From Xiphias gladius (taxonomy: Eukaryota; Chordata; Actinopteri; Istiophoriformes; Xiphiidae): a DNA stretch of 64,000 bases. Of this stretch, positions 46,715-60,129 are shown piece by piece. The position numbers were made by a program, and so were the translations under genes. The stretch is taken from the NCBI RefSeq assembly GCF_016859285.1, contig NC_053403.1:3540948-3604947 (forward strand), read 5' to 3'. The notes under the pieces are model-generated. The model ran no database searches. It saw only the letters and a list, made by a program, of their open reading frames with translations, and was not told where the DNA came from. Numbering within the stretch: position 1 is the stretch's first letter; the number at the start of each line of letters is the position of its first letter.

Positions 46715-49653
46715 TGTTCTTCTGTCTCTCTCTCTCCCTTTTCTCTCTCGTGATTTCGTGCCTTCAACCTGCTCTCAACTCGAGCTTTGCGCATAAAGGT
46801 TGTACATGCATACAGTGTTTTCCTGTGACTGGTGAGGTTGACTTCCTCATAGCAGCTTAAGTCTTTTCCACTTTACTTCTCTTCTGTCAGGTGTTGAATG
46901 GGATGTAGTTGGAGCCCGTTGTTTTTCTTTAGTTTGCTATTTTGTCGAAGCCTGGCTTTGGGACAACTGTGACAATTTTTTTAAAGTTCTTTCGTTTACT
47001 CTGACTGTTGTCATTCACAGTGACTCACATGGAACGCATGATTCCCGATAATAATCTCCAGTTCCTTAAACGGTGACACATTAATCAACCAACAGTAAGA
47101 GCTCGGGGGTCAAAGCGGCCAGACAGTGATCCTTTCACACTGAAATGAGCATGTAGTATGGAGAAGTGCTGGGAAATAATCTGGGGAAAGAAAGTAGAGG
47201 AGATTTTTTTCTTTAAAAAAAAATTAAAAAAATAAATAAAAAATACAGCAGCGGACCAAAAAGCTGTGCGGAGCTCAGCGTGGAGGTAAAGGACACGAGC
47301 CAGTGATGATGTGGAGAGAATCCGCTGCGCTGACTGGACTGATGACCAGACAAGAGACACTTGAGCTGAACTTCACGTTGGCCACCAAAAGCCGCAGCAA
47401 ACTTCCTTGGCGCTTGTGATGTGCCGGTTCACTCTTTGTCCGTTCCCAAATGCATTTGTGACGGGTTTGACTTCTTGTTAAAAAGAAAACAACTGAGGAA
47501 AATAGGCACGTAAAGGATGTTAGTTACTTTGAGTGTTTGCAGTGTTGCAGCTGCTCTTTTCTTGAAATAGAGTTTGTCAGAAAACAGTCAGGATTCATGT
47601 TGATGTTTGACAGCACGAAAACACGTAATGGAAACCAAAAAACTATTTAAAAAATGATGAACGCCAAAGGCCAAATAAAAGTTAATGAAGAGTTCTTCTG
47701 TAAACAAAGTGATGAAATTTGGGCTAAACTGCTAGAGAAAAATATATTGGATACTTTAAAGAGAAACTCCCAGATTTCTTCACTCAAATTTAGCCCCCAA
47801 AAACTCCCAGATTGTCCTCCCAGCAGACTGTTGATATTTTGAGACGGAAGACATTTCACAGTTGAGTCAGCCAAACCTGAACACACCATCAGTTAGAGCC
47901 GGATCTGACCTTTACCTGACATGCATTATTACACTGACTAGTCACTCTTCAGTGCACAAGTGGGAATCTTTTTACGGTCTTAAATGTTAATCTCTGAATG
48001 AGCATCTGTTTCCTGTGATTACACAAGTGTCGCTTCCTTCTTTTGACTTCTTTCTTCCTCCAATCACAGTTATTTCTGTGATGTAGACGGGGCACGTGGA
48101 TTTTCTATTTTCCTCCTTCACCATGTGAACGAGTCTGACGAGAGCTGGTGCAAATTTCACACTGACCTGGTTCAGCTGCAGCAGGTAACAATATCAAATC
48201 AGAAAGAACGTTGGTAAAAAACAAACATAACCCTTTTTGGGTCTCCACAGTGACAGTTTCCAAAGAGACCTAAATCTTAATATGACTGCGTATCAGCCAT
48301 CGCAGGTGGTACATACCTGAACAGAAAAATTGGTGCAAAAACATAAACTAATAGATAAATAGATAAAAGATAAATATTTATGAACTAGCACCCAACTGCA
48401 GCACATTTACCAGTTAGCATATTAAAGTTGCTGACATCAAGTTATTAACAAAAATATATCATATATTAGCTTCCCTGTCTTAAACTGGAAGCCACATGAA
48501 TGTTGGGTTGTATTGTGCTACTAGTTAACTTACTTCGCCCCCTCCTGGATAAAAAGGATAAAACTGGACAAAAACTCCCTTTTACAGCAGCGAATAGTGG
48601 AAACTGAAATACAGTATAACTGTAACAGAGAAACATAAATGCAACACCACAACACAGTAGCACAAGTTTTTATTTCTTTTTTATGTTTCTTTTTTTTCAT
48701 GACTAGTTTTCCTCATCAAAATCACTTATCAGCGTAAACTAAATGTAAGTTACCAGCACACACGGTGAAGTGAGCACTCCTGTCAAAGCCCAGTATTCAT
48801 CCTTTCATTAGTCCCTGCAGTGGGTATCGGACTGTGCCGTCACAAATCTCCTGGACCCTCTGACGTGTGATACCGTTCTCTAACCGTGACCTGACGTACC
48901 TTTGAGCCGTCTCTGAACCGTACACTCACCCAGGCAAACCACAGATACCCGGCCAGGCCTCCTCAGCTACCCCAACTCGGCGAAGCAACAAAGCACGCGC
49001 GTCTGTGTAACGTGCCCCCAGCTGACACCCTCAGCTAACAGCGTGCCAGCTAACGATAAGGCCAACAACAGGTTATGCTACCTAGAAGCGCTGGCAGCGT
49101 GCGGCCTAAAGGTGTGTTCAGACAGAAAGTGAAGCAAATTTTCACCTGCGTCATTTGTACGTAATTTGAAGCTGAGCGGTTTACTCGCTCCACATAGACA
49201 TAAGCTGTAAGCCAGATCGAAATGGCCGCCCCTGTCAGCCTGCCTGTGTGTGCTTGTGTAGCAGCTCAGCCTCTGACTGATTTCGGAGCTCACCAGACAC
49301 TCTGGCCTTTAATGTTATTTCCCTCCAGTCTCTCGGCTTTTTCCTCTTGTGTCTGTACGCTGAGCAAAACAGCTCAGATTTGACTCACGCAGACACAATC
49401 CTCACCTCAACTTGCACGGCACCTGGTAATGTTGCGTCTAAACTTGTCGTTCCATTGACTTTGTATGCATTCGCGCTGCCTCTTGAATTTGCCTCACATT
49501 CTTGCTTCGCACACACCATAAGCCGCCAAACAAACCAACCAAGCCAAACTACCTCATCCTGGCGAGCAACGCCATGGAAGTTTCTGTCCCTGCCACGACA
49601 AAGATATTAATTGTAACATTACTGTGGTGTTATTTGTACTCGTGTACGTTCGG
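46715..49653. other. 5' flank of Ig copy 2 and spacer to copy 3
   Basis: 47085-47620 matches the 5' flank of copy 1 (42110-42490) in order, showing that the duplicated unit extends well upstream of the first exon. 47.6-49.6 kb has no supported exon; several open frames carry no recognisable domain. Confidence 0.55.
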
Positions 49654-52600
49654 TTAGTTGACATTAGCATAGAGGTCGCTGGGATAAGCCGAGGCGCCAG
49701 CAGAACAGGAGGAAGCTTTCACTTTGCTGTATCTCCCTGCGTCATCTTCATCGTCGTCATCATCAAACCGAAACTGGGAAACAAAAGGGAAACAGTATTA
49801 AACATAAAGTGACAAATACATAAACACAACACAGACTCCCGTCACATCCCAAAATCTAAAAATCCTGAAAATGCCGCGATATAACTTCTGAAATTTTCAC
49901 TTCACTGCAGCCCTTATCTGCTGATAAGATTATCTGATATCTTGTGCGTGAAGTTGACATGTTGGTCGAATGAAGGGCTCACCGACCAAACAGCCAATCG
50001 GGATTCATCCTCTGGAGACCATGACTACTAATGCCAATGTTTATATTTTTTTTTAGATATCCTGTTCTGCACCAAAAGTGTCGGACATTACTATTCTTAC
50101 ATGAAGACATTGGCTTTGAAGATAAAATTTTTAAAAATCTAACATCACCAGTGTATCCAATCAGACAGCTTACCCGGGCTTCCCTGTTGGCCTTCTTGGC
50201 GTGGCTGATGGAGGCGTAGGAAACGCCACCTTCAGGATCAGCCTACACAGTGAAGGCAACATACCTTAATGGCTGCTCAGTAACATGTGCACTTAACTGA
50301 ATTCTATTGTATGTACTGGTGCGGTGCGTCATCATACTTCGCTCTCTTTCTCTCTCGCAGAAGGAAATGAGATTCAAACGTGTCGCATACAGCCACATTT
50401 CAGAGAACAAATACGAATAACAACGAGTGTAACTTTGTACTGGGTGCAGTGTGAGATCTCACCGTGACCCGACTGGTTTTTGGAGCAGACGGAGTCCCTG
50501 CAGGGCTTAAGTTCAGTTGGTGTAAACTCACAGCGTTGTGATCCATCTGTGATTTGTTCCCTGAAAAGACAAAAGACTCGAATTTAGCTTCCACAGCGAA
50601 AGTCCAGGTTCACCAAACTTTGTTGTTTTAAAAAAAGGTTCATCTGTGAATGTTCTCACTTTTAGTTCTTTGCCATTTGATGACTGCCCCAACAGTTGAC
50701 AAGAGTCCTACTAAACCCACAGCAACAACCCACAGGTACAGCCACCACCAGTCTGAAAAGATGAAAAGAGAACAAAAACAATTAAAAACATTTTATGTCC
50801 GCAGCTTTTTCTTCCGTTCAATATCCTGTAGCTAAAAGAGGAAAGAAGTCAATTAAAATTCACAACCAAACCGAAGAAGACCTGTTGGTACAAGAAAAAA
50901 AAAGCAACCCCATAGTAATACATGTATAACGGATGCATAACAATCTTTACAGTGTAGGTCTTTTGAAAGTACAATCTGCTAGATATTTAACCATGTAAAC
51001 TTTACACATACATACACTATGTTGTTGAGGAATGTTATTATACAAACTATAAAACATCTTATTTTTCCATTTTACTGTTGCAAAAAACAACATTATCGGG
51101 CTTTGAGGGACGAAATTGTCCTCTGAGGGTCTGTCCCAGACTTTTGCTCTCGGTTAACTTGTCTGAACAAAAATCAGTTCAATTCAAATGTGAGGAAGAT
51201 TTTCAAAAAAACAATTTGCCAAAATTGATGCTGACAGCATTTAACCATTTACTAGTAAAACAAACCACAAAGATGAGCAACAGCAAGGTTTGAGACGCAT
51301 GTGAACTCACTGGCCAACCTCTATACATGTGGTGGCAAGTTTCGTGTTTGTCCATATTTTTAGCCATGCCGTCTGCGTGGCTCCAGAGATGCCAGTTTCG
51401 GTCTGTCAGTCCACCACTGTGGTCCAGACTGAAATATCTCAGCAGCCATTTCATGCATTACCATGAGATTTTGCAGAGACATTCGTGGTCCCCAGAGGAA
51501 GAATCCTACTGACTTTGGTGATCCCCTAACTTTCCGCCAGTGTTTGTTAGTGTCGGTCAATGTTGTTTTGCCTGCACGCCTTTGTTAACTGTGAATGTAC
51601 TTGTCTGGTTTGTGATCAACCGATGATCTTGTTGATGGGAAAATGAACGACAAGGTTTAAGACTCAGACGTGTGTGTGTGTTTGAGAGAGAGAAAGCGCT
51701 TTCACTGTGTTCTTGAAAACAAATCAATACTCGTTTTCTGGATCACATTCTATTTTCTCTTTTATACTAAGATAAATGGCCAGTTTTGTCTTTCCAGAAA
51801 GTAAGTTAACAACTTTTTTTAATTCCAAAAAGTTAAAAACCTGTGCAACAAAACATAAAAAGGGGGGGTTTCACTACCTTGTCGGTTTGGTGAAGTATCA
51901 TTGATTGCAGATCTTGCAGTTGTTGCTGTTTCTTCATCTGCACCTGGATGAATCAACAGAAACAACCCAACCAACTGCTCAGTTAGGAAAATACTGAAGA
52001 AGAGGGAAATTATGTCATCTCAAAACATCAAATCCGTCAAATAAATAAAAGGTCTGGGTGCTTTCACTCGTCTTAAACAGATCATCGTACTCTCACGTGA
52101 GGACGGAGGTCTGAAGGGAAACAGCTGCACATTTTCACTGAGAGCGTGTGTTATGTCGCACCCCAGTAACTCCAAGTTCTCTGGTGCGTAAATAGATTGA
52201 GATTCCAGAAAAGTCACAGTGGCCCAGCAGCCAGACCTTGATGTCCTCAACTCATTGTGATCTTCATCCACATCTTGACCCTGATACAGCCACTTCACTG
52301 TGTGTCCACACCGTCCACGTGTTGACACGGAGCAGTTTAACGTCACCATAGAATCGTTCTTATGTTCAGTCACTGGTGACGATGGAGATGTTGAGAGAGA
52401 AAGAAACAAGAGTAAAATGAACTTCATCACTTCATCAGTTATTGTAATTTTTCAGGTATAATGTTCTAACAAGACAGTTATGATGTAAATACTCACATTT
52501 AACCATAGACAGATAAAACACAGTGTCGTTGCCTTGCTTTTTTCTGAACTTGTCGAACCGCCTGCAGCCGTACAGACCAACATCCACATCCGTCACGTTC

Positions 52601-53185
52601 TTTATAACCACAGAACAGTTCCCTGTGAAACTCAGTCTGTCTGATTTAGATTTTGCATTTTCACAGATCCGTCCGAGTTTGACCAGCTCTGCTGTGACTG
52701 TGTTTTTTGACCCACGGAAGATCCAGTAAGTATGTTTACATTCGTGCTGATCATCTACCACATTTTCACAGGACAAAGTGACTTCGTCTCCCTCTCTGAC
52801 AGTCATGTGGTGTTTGGTTGCCGCTGCTGAGAAGATGGGGGTGAAATACCAAACGGAAATTCAAATACTTATTGTGAAGATCAACAACAGAAGCTTTCAA
52901 ATGTGTCTCATCCTTCATTCCAGGAGTCCACTACACTCATTATGTTCAACACAAACAGCACTCTTGGCGGTCTTATCCACTGTAAATGCAGGTTAGTGGG
53001 TAACTAAGTGGAGGTTAGTGAGCAACCTTAAATAGACCTTAAACCGTAAATAAAATACGGTTAATAATATTGATAAAACCTTTGTTGTTGTTTTTTTACA
53101 GTGCTATTCAAATGTTATATGTATCCTTACCTGTAAACAGAACCATCACCGTCAGAAATAAAGACGTATGATCCATCTGAGCCAT
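49654..53185 (-). CDS. Ig-superfamily receptor copy 3: two Ig domains, TM, tyrosine-bearing tail
   Basis: Exons: 53131-53185, 52497-52826, 52097-52372, 51878-51943, 50660-50752, 50463-50560, 50174-50242, 49654-49773. Phases join, total 1107 nt, 368 residues. Signal peptide MAQMDHTSLFLTVMVLFT; V-type Ig (about 19-128: LSCENVV...TYWIF...DVDVGLYGC, plus Cys pair HEC/GNC); a second Ig (about 129-220: VTLNCSV...VKWLYQG...LLGCDI); Thr/Ser stalk; TM helix (LYLWVVAVGLVGLLSTVGAVI) then KWQR; linker; a tail exon with VSYASI (ITIM consensus); and an acidic last exon with RYSKV and LYANV (YxN is a Grb2-type SH2 site). Layout fits a leukocyte inhibitory or dual-signal receptor at the cell surface. I cannot name the family; it resembles uncharacterised teleost Ig proteins. 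It is the most complete of the three copies. Confidence 0.8.
51330..51550 (+). repeat. Dispersed teleost repeat copy in Ig copy 3 intron
   Basis: Shares 'gtcagtccaccact' and the following 'ggtccag...aatatctc' with 55655-55770 and appears to belong to the same family as 5100-5240. It lies in the intron between the stalk and transmembrane exons. Apparent ORFs across it are repeat-derived. Confidence 0.6.
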
Positions 53186-54527
53186 CGTGCTTCTCTCCCT
53201 GAGTCTGTTTGTGTTCTCACCCTCTCAGCTGCCAGGGTCTCTGATTTAATGCTCCTTAAAGACTTTGCATGTGTACTTCCTGTGAGGTTCCACTTACTTA
53301 CCGAATGTAAAGCATTTTATCCCCTCTCTCTCCTTTAGCTGATGTCGACATTACGTAGATGGAGCATATCAGCCTTCGCTTCTTATCTCTCTGACACTGC
53401 TGAAGATATCTAACCAGACAGAGGATCATTTATGGGCCAACATAATCCTGTTTCAATGAAACTACATCAGGACTCAAATACTGCACATTTTGTCCGGTTA
53501 TTTTCCAATGTCGTTCGCTTCCAAACTGGTAATTAAGGGGAAACTAAAGTGAAACCTTTCTTTGCGCCTCTTACTGGTGTTAAAGTGTGTTTTGTGTCTC
53601 CTAGTTGTGTCTCCTTTTTTATTTTTATTTTGCCTGAATCTCCCTGCCTGCAATTGTGAGTAAGAGTACAGTGGTTTTCGATCTGGATCTGGTCTGATGT
53701 GGTCTAGACGCGAAAAAAAAGCAGTTAAATCTCCAATTTTTGCATTTTCAGAGAAAAAGTAAAGGTTTCACAAGTCTGAAACCAGGTTTGAAAGAGTCTG
53801 TAGCCTCTCTGGGATATTCTAGTCCAGATGTGACTAGTCTTAATTAAAGTGGTTTTTGATAGAGACCTGGTCCGATGTGGTCTAGTTTTGAAAAGATGGA
53901 ATCTCACTTCCCTATTGCAATTTCCAAAACAGAGAGAAGGTTTCACAAATTTGAAATTGGGTTTCAGGCAGCATTGCGGCTGTCTCTAAAATATCTAATG
54001 TCGTGGGAATGAGAAGAACCACGCCCGAGCCTTGTAGGCCTAGGCCCCTCCACCACACTGTTTAAGGCTTAATTCAGCAAACTCTCTTTATTCCACAAAT
54101 AATTCAATGAATCTCTTGGTCTGGTGCATTTGAGTTAGATTTATTTGCTCTGGTTGAAGACACACAATAAACCGAGCTGGTCCCGGGAGCAACTGACGCT
54201 GAATGTGAAAGCACTCATATTTATTTCATGTCCATTTTCCTGCCCTTTGTGGGGCTTCCAATCTTACTCCTCCTAGGTTTGAGGTTCCAGTGCTTTTTCT
54301 TTTCATGCACACTTTGCCAGATCTCGTAAATAATGGTGTAATAAGGCTCCCGTTCTACTACTAGATGTCATAATTCAATAAACAATGGTTCAATGTTATC
54401 ACAGTGTTGATTAATTAAAACTCCATCACCAACAACGTTAGATCGGTATTGCCAGCCAATGTTTTTAGTGCCTACCCTGCCTACTTACCGCAAGAAATTC
54501 TCAGACAAAGTCTTTTCAGACATTTGA

Positions 54528-54562
54528 GAATATATATATATATATGTGCGTGTGTGTGCGTA
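54528..54562. repeat. (TA)n(TG)n microsatellite
   Basis: Short TA tract followed by GT/GC dinucleotides. Confidence 0.8.
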
Positions 54563-55654
54563 TATAATCACAATAATCTGGACTCCTTACATTTGCAGCC
54601 TTAGAAGGTTTCCCGCCCCTTTCGATACAGTCCCCTGTGCTCAGTCTAAAACCCTTCACAGATTATGCCGCGAATTCTTTACGCCCAGAAATGGTCGAGC
54701 TCAACGCCTCCACAGTTTGTGGAGTTGGTCCGTTGGCTCGCTACTCTGTAAACAGGGAAATGTTTTTCCCCGTGTTGGTTCAGATCCCGTTGCATGTGGC
54801 CTTCGGTTTAACGTCAGCGCATCCTGCTCTGGAGCCACTGTTATCTGGCTATGCCCATGGATTCTAGCAGACCCCAGTCTGTGGCGTCTAGTGGAGGCAG
54901 AAGCAGCCATCTCCTTTGACCTCGGCTACTACGGCAATTCTGCGCCACTTTTATCAGACCGGCTCTGTTTTCCCCAAATAACCCCAGACAGCTGCCCAAC
55001 GTCTAAAGGAGAGAAGACTCTGAGCCTTTCAGAAAGATTTACTGCTGTGTCGCCTGAGACCTCAAGGCCCGGGCTTGGCCTGCGTAAACCGATAGAAAAT
55101 TCCCCTAACAAAAAGGAACAAACAAATGTTGAATTTGAATTCAACAAAAAAAGGAAACAGTTGGTAAGTTTTGTTGCTGTGCCAAAACAGTGCCCCAAGT
55201 CCCAGATTTTCCTCCCAGCTGACTGTTGATAGGCTATCTGATCGGATCTGACATGGCTGAAAGCTGGACCAGAAAGCGTCACTGTTTGTCTTCTTACTGA
55301 GTTTGAAACCTGCGAAAAACACAAACAGTGACACAACAGATACCAGCGCTTACAGCGATTAATCACAGACATGTTTAACTTTACACATCAGTGTTTCAGT
55401 TTTTCAGTTTTTATTCGCCAGTCATCGGGTGGTATCTGGATCACTGGAAAATAAATCACAGAGTAACATTTAAGTTCTAAACTTACAGATTGTGTTAATC
55501 AGTCTCAGCAGACATTGGTGTAACTTTCCTCACTGATGAGAAGAACAGTAATCACGGTGACTGGGAGGATTTTAGCCCAACTCACCACCGGCGTTTAGAG
55601 CAAAACAACCTGTAAGAGCTTTCAAACATGAGAATTCATGTCGGTGAAGACAGT

Positions 55655-55770
55655 GGCAGATGTTACAAGGCGTTTGCTTAGTCGTGCCAGTGCCGTGGCT
55701 CTGGGGGTGGCAATGTCAGTCGGTCAGTCCACCACTTTGGTCCAGGCTACAATAATATCTCGGGTTACAG
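55655..55770 (+). repeat. Dispersed teleost repeat, third copy
   Basis: Shares 'gtcagtccaccact', 'ggtccag' and 'atatctc' with the copy at 51330-51550. Confidence 0.6.
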
Positions 55771-56480
55771 GTTAGTGCAGTTCAAAGTGCTTCACAGATG
55801 ACAGATAAGCTGATATTAAGACAGAACAAAACTAGATAAAATAGAATAAAAAAGACAAAACAAAATTAAACACAGTGAAACAGATTTTAAAAACTCTAAT
55901 AATATTAATATTAATAATAATAAAATAGATAAACGCTAGACTAAAAACTGTTTAAACTATTTTTCAAAAAAAGAAATAAAAGAGAAAAAAAGCAAGAAAT
56001 AGACAAAAAAGAAAAAATACACAAAACAAGACGAATATATAGAATAAAATAAGCGAATAAAATAAAGTCAGTAATGTCTATAAACCATCCTTGATCAAAA
56101 GCCAGGCTGAAAAGAGAGGTTTTGAGTTTACGTGTAAACTTTTCAACACCACCAGCTGCTCTCAGGTCCTCAGGCTGTTCCAGCGGCTCAGAGCATTAAA
56201 AACAAGCAAAAGAATTTCAAAATGAATACGCAAACCGACAGGCAAACAATGTACGGACATTACACAAAACAGGTGTAATGTGTTTGTTCTTCTTGGTCCC
56301 GGTCAGCACTCGGGCCGCAGAGTTCGGAGTCAGCTGCAGCTGATTTAAGAACATTTTTTAGGTCGACCAGATAGCAGAGAGCGGTCAAGCAGGCTCGCTA
56401 CGAAAGCAGGTTTCAGTCTCTCAAGAGAGAGAAGTGGTTGCACTTTACTAACATGTTTGAGGCGATAAAAGGCAGATTTG
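55770..56480. repeat. LINE/SINE-like dispersed repeat
   Basis: The text 'caaaagccaggctgaaaaga', 'gaggttttgagtttacg', 'ctgttccagcggctcagagc' and 'ggtcccggtcagcactcggg' follows the order of a widespread teleost interspersed repeat (L2/RTE-type 3' region, as I recall it). No open frame of useful length. Confidence 0.55.
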
Positions 56481-59400
56481 GCGACGAAACCCCACAGCCT
56501 CAAAGTTCAGATCTGATGCGCTCACTAATCCGTCAGACCCTCTTTAATTTAGTGGTTTCATGGCACAAAACAGGTGCGTGTTTCCTTTTTGTAGCCGTTT
56601 TTCTAATTTTAAGCCGTGCAACAGCGTCAAGGGCTGTGGCCAGCTCTGGAAAGAATCTCAACATCTAAACACATCAACACATGTTGATGTAATGCTGGTG
56701 CCGGTAGCGTGTGTGGAGGGGAACATGAATGCTTTACATTCAGAAATGACCACTAAATATACGAGAGTTCGCCCAGGTCAGCAAAACAGCCAGGACAGGC
56801 ACTGCAAATATGCATCTACAGTTTTAAATGGGATTCTCAGCCCGCGGCAACAGAAATAATGGAATTTGAATCCACCTGAAACCACACATTCTGCCCTCTC
56901 TCTCTGTCAGCGTGTAATGGACAAATGTTGCCTCAAATAGAGAGTTATTCTGTGGTGGTGCGAAGGGTGTGTCACTTCCTCCTGGTTGCGTAATTTTATA
57001 TTTCCGTCACTGAGACAGACAATGTTGTTTTGGGTGAACCTTCGACTGGTCCTTACCGAAACAAAACGAACGAGAACGTGGTGTAACCACGGTGACCTAC
57101 CGATACGAGGTCTTTGCATGACAACGTGACGGCCCGTCGGTGGTTAGCGAGCTGTCAGTTCCTTATTCTGCTGAAAGCTGCACAGAAAGTTGCTGTCATT
57201 TCCCTTTTATCTTCCCTCTGCAAACGAAAGACTGAGATTACGATCACTTACTTCTATCATTCTATAAAGCACTTTGATTGTATTGAATAATATAAAAAAG
57301 GCAATCAATAGGAACTTGAACTGAATGAGACCACTTCTCATCTCTTCTGTTTTTGAGAATTATAGTTCCCGTCTTAGAAAGTTGGATCAAATCAAATGTA
57401 AAGTTGTTGTATCTGTTGGTTTCCACCAAATCTATTCTTTCTCGTCCTGACCAACACCAATCCTGCGGCGCGCTGCAGGCTTGGTGCCGCTAATGAGTGC
57501 GTCTTGGTCTTAGCAGCTCAACTTGCGTTGTAAAACTGTAGCGTTGAACGGGTATTCCCAGAGCCAGTAAAGTCATACCAGGTGGAATTTGTAATAACGA
57601 ACGAACGTTAGACTCCATGGAAATGACCCCTGACGACACCTGTCGCCGGCAGGACCCTCTTCAGTCTTCGCTACTCTCAGTGGCGTTGCACACGCTGAGC
57701 ACAGAAGCCAGGAGCTTTATTCGACAACTCTGTCCTCGCAGATTCAAAACGCATCCCTGGTATCTCAAAGAAGAAAGTTTTGGTTTTGTTTGGTGGTCTT
57801 CTAATTTGTATTCATTTTTGTTTATTTATTTATTAACCCCTTATTCCTCTGGTACCTGTTTTGTGCCTAATTGCGATACAATTTTACCTCATTTTGTAAT
57901 TACCCCACCTAAAGCTATTTTAAAAAACAAAATAAAATAATTTTTTTTTAAATCTCTGTTGGGAAACATGTTTTATAATAATGCCTGTTGTTTTCTATGG
58001 CTGTAGCAGAAGACAGACAGATATCAGTGTCAATTGTCTTGGCCTGTAATAAAGACAAAGCAACATATAGCAGGGGTAACCAATATTTTAATATTATTTA
58101 GATATGAAATGTTTCATAAAAACTTTTTTCCCAAATTTTGAGATGGAGATGAGTTGTTAAGCATATTCTCATAACTGGAATGAAATTATGTTGAAACACT
58201 GCAATAAAATGGGCAGTTTTTTGCTACGTTAATACAATTCTCCATTTACGTGACGTCACAGAGGTCAAGAAACAAGTTCCAGCAGCTGCCTGCATCCACA
58301 GAGACCATTAAAGTAAAAAACACACGTGGTACATAATCGCATGATCATCTGTGACAAACTCAACACACACTGCTCTCTTGGTAAACATAAACGTGCTTTG
58401 AAGTATCTCAGAGAAATGAAAATGTAGAGAGGAGGTATGTGAAAACAAGTCCCCTTAAAAAACAAAAAAACAAACATAATATACAAAGTAAGACTACATC
58501 CACATGAAGCCGTGTAATTTTTAAAACGCAGTTTACGTATAAAAACACCGTGCATCCACACTACTGGGGTACAACTAATTATAATTTTCATTACAGATTA
58601 ATCCATAAGTCGAAGTGACACATTGAAATGTCTCGTTTGGTCCGACCAACAGTACAAAATCTAATCTCATATTAAGTTGACTTTGGTGTTAAACCAAAAA
58701 AGCAGCAAATCCTCAGTTAAGAAGCTGGAACCAGCAACTGTTTGGTTTGTTTTAGTTGGACAATGACTCTTAACAATTAATAGATTATTGATTGACTAAT
58801 CATTTCAGCTCTAATCATGACATCTATTGACAACATCAACACCAGTACAGGTTCTTAGCAACAACCGCGCTGCGTGATCCGCTATGCTGACTACTAAAAT
58901 GAGTGATCACAAAGAAAGGCAGAGACGGCTAAAGATTAAGCCAGCGTTCTTATGATTCACCTACTCAAACTTAACGTTCTGTAAAAGCTCTACATGCGGC
59001 TGAGAAAAACGCCTTCCTAGTGCGGACAGACGGCTGAAACAAATGCGTTTTAAAATTTTGACGGATTAATGTGGACGTACTCTACATCAGTGCAATAAAG
59101 TTAAAGAAAGAGCACTCTGTCTGAACGGTGGATACTGGCTTTCTGCAGCAGCTGGCTGTGAGACTTTTCACATTGTCATCTTCTCTTCAGTTCGCTGAGG
59201 CTTCAACGGCCTCGTCAGTTTCGCAGTCTCCGATTCGACCCTAGGCTTTCCACCAGCTGGACCCGTGTTCGGGGAAAGGGGGGGGGGAACTTCAGCCACC
59301 GGCTCGTAAACTCTGACCATGGCTTTTTGATTTGTCCGCTATCCAAGCCATTTTGAAAGGTAACCAGCTAGGAACTGGAAGTCCTCTCCTGTGCTCTAAG

Positions 59401-60129
59401 TTGGCTGGTGAATTCATCGAAGTAGCTGGTCGAGCTTTGGAAAATCCAAGTTAGGTTTCCTGCTCTTCCCGATTTCTGTTTTCAGTGCAAATCATTAAGA
59501 AAAGTCTTTCTTACATCCACTGTACCTCACACTGAAGGAGCTGTAACAAAGTGCCTCAGTTTGCAGGGGACTTTTTTCTTTTTTTTTTTTTTTCTTTTTT
59601 TTGGAAAAAACCTCAGTAACAAAACTAGAATCTCAGTTAAAATAACAAGGAAAAATATACACAAATATATGTTTACAATATATTATGTACATTTACACAA
59701 GCTCTTTAAAAAGTCAATTAACACAAGGCTGCCTCTGCAAAAGTGTTCACAAAGAAAGTGCCATAATCATTTTGCATAATGTAAACACCAGACACTGATC
59801 GTGTTGCTGCTGGAGACGGCCTCAGACTCTTTCTGCACTCACTCTCTTTTACTTCTTGAAAACTTTTCTCCACTAACAAAAAGGCAGAAAATACTTGATA
59901 AACACCCGACATACGCAGCACGTCAGTCAGATCTCCAGCAACAGCACGACGTCTCCAAAATGTTCACAAATGCAGGCAGCGTGTTGGCTAATGGGAAACT
60001 GTACTAAAGTTGATAAAAACTCCCTACATTCTATTGCAGTGCGTCAAAGGCCAAACTCCATTTACTGTTGGCGTTAACTGTTAATCAGATATCGGCTAGG
60101 TCTGTTCCAATTTGAAAATCCAGGCACGG

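Larger units (their letters stand above)
53186..60129. other. Repeat-rich spacer between the Ig array and pnrc1
   Basis: No exon with homology and splice support was found. 54546-55372 is unusually open on both strands (227 codons plus, 147 codons minus) without a recognisable domain. 55655-56480 is composed of dispersed repeats. The portion just left of 60130 should be the pnrc1 3' UTR. Confidence 0.5.

Noticed and set aside
51203-51560. Frames with WHLWSHADGM-like text as a new gene in the Ig copy 3 intron
   Set aside because: They come from a dispersed repeat also seen at 55655-55770.
53990-55260. Possible solo LTR (TGTC...GACA-like ends when read on the minus strand)
   Set aside because: The bases flanking the proposed ends do not form a target-site duplication, and no primer-binding site or polypurine tract was seen.
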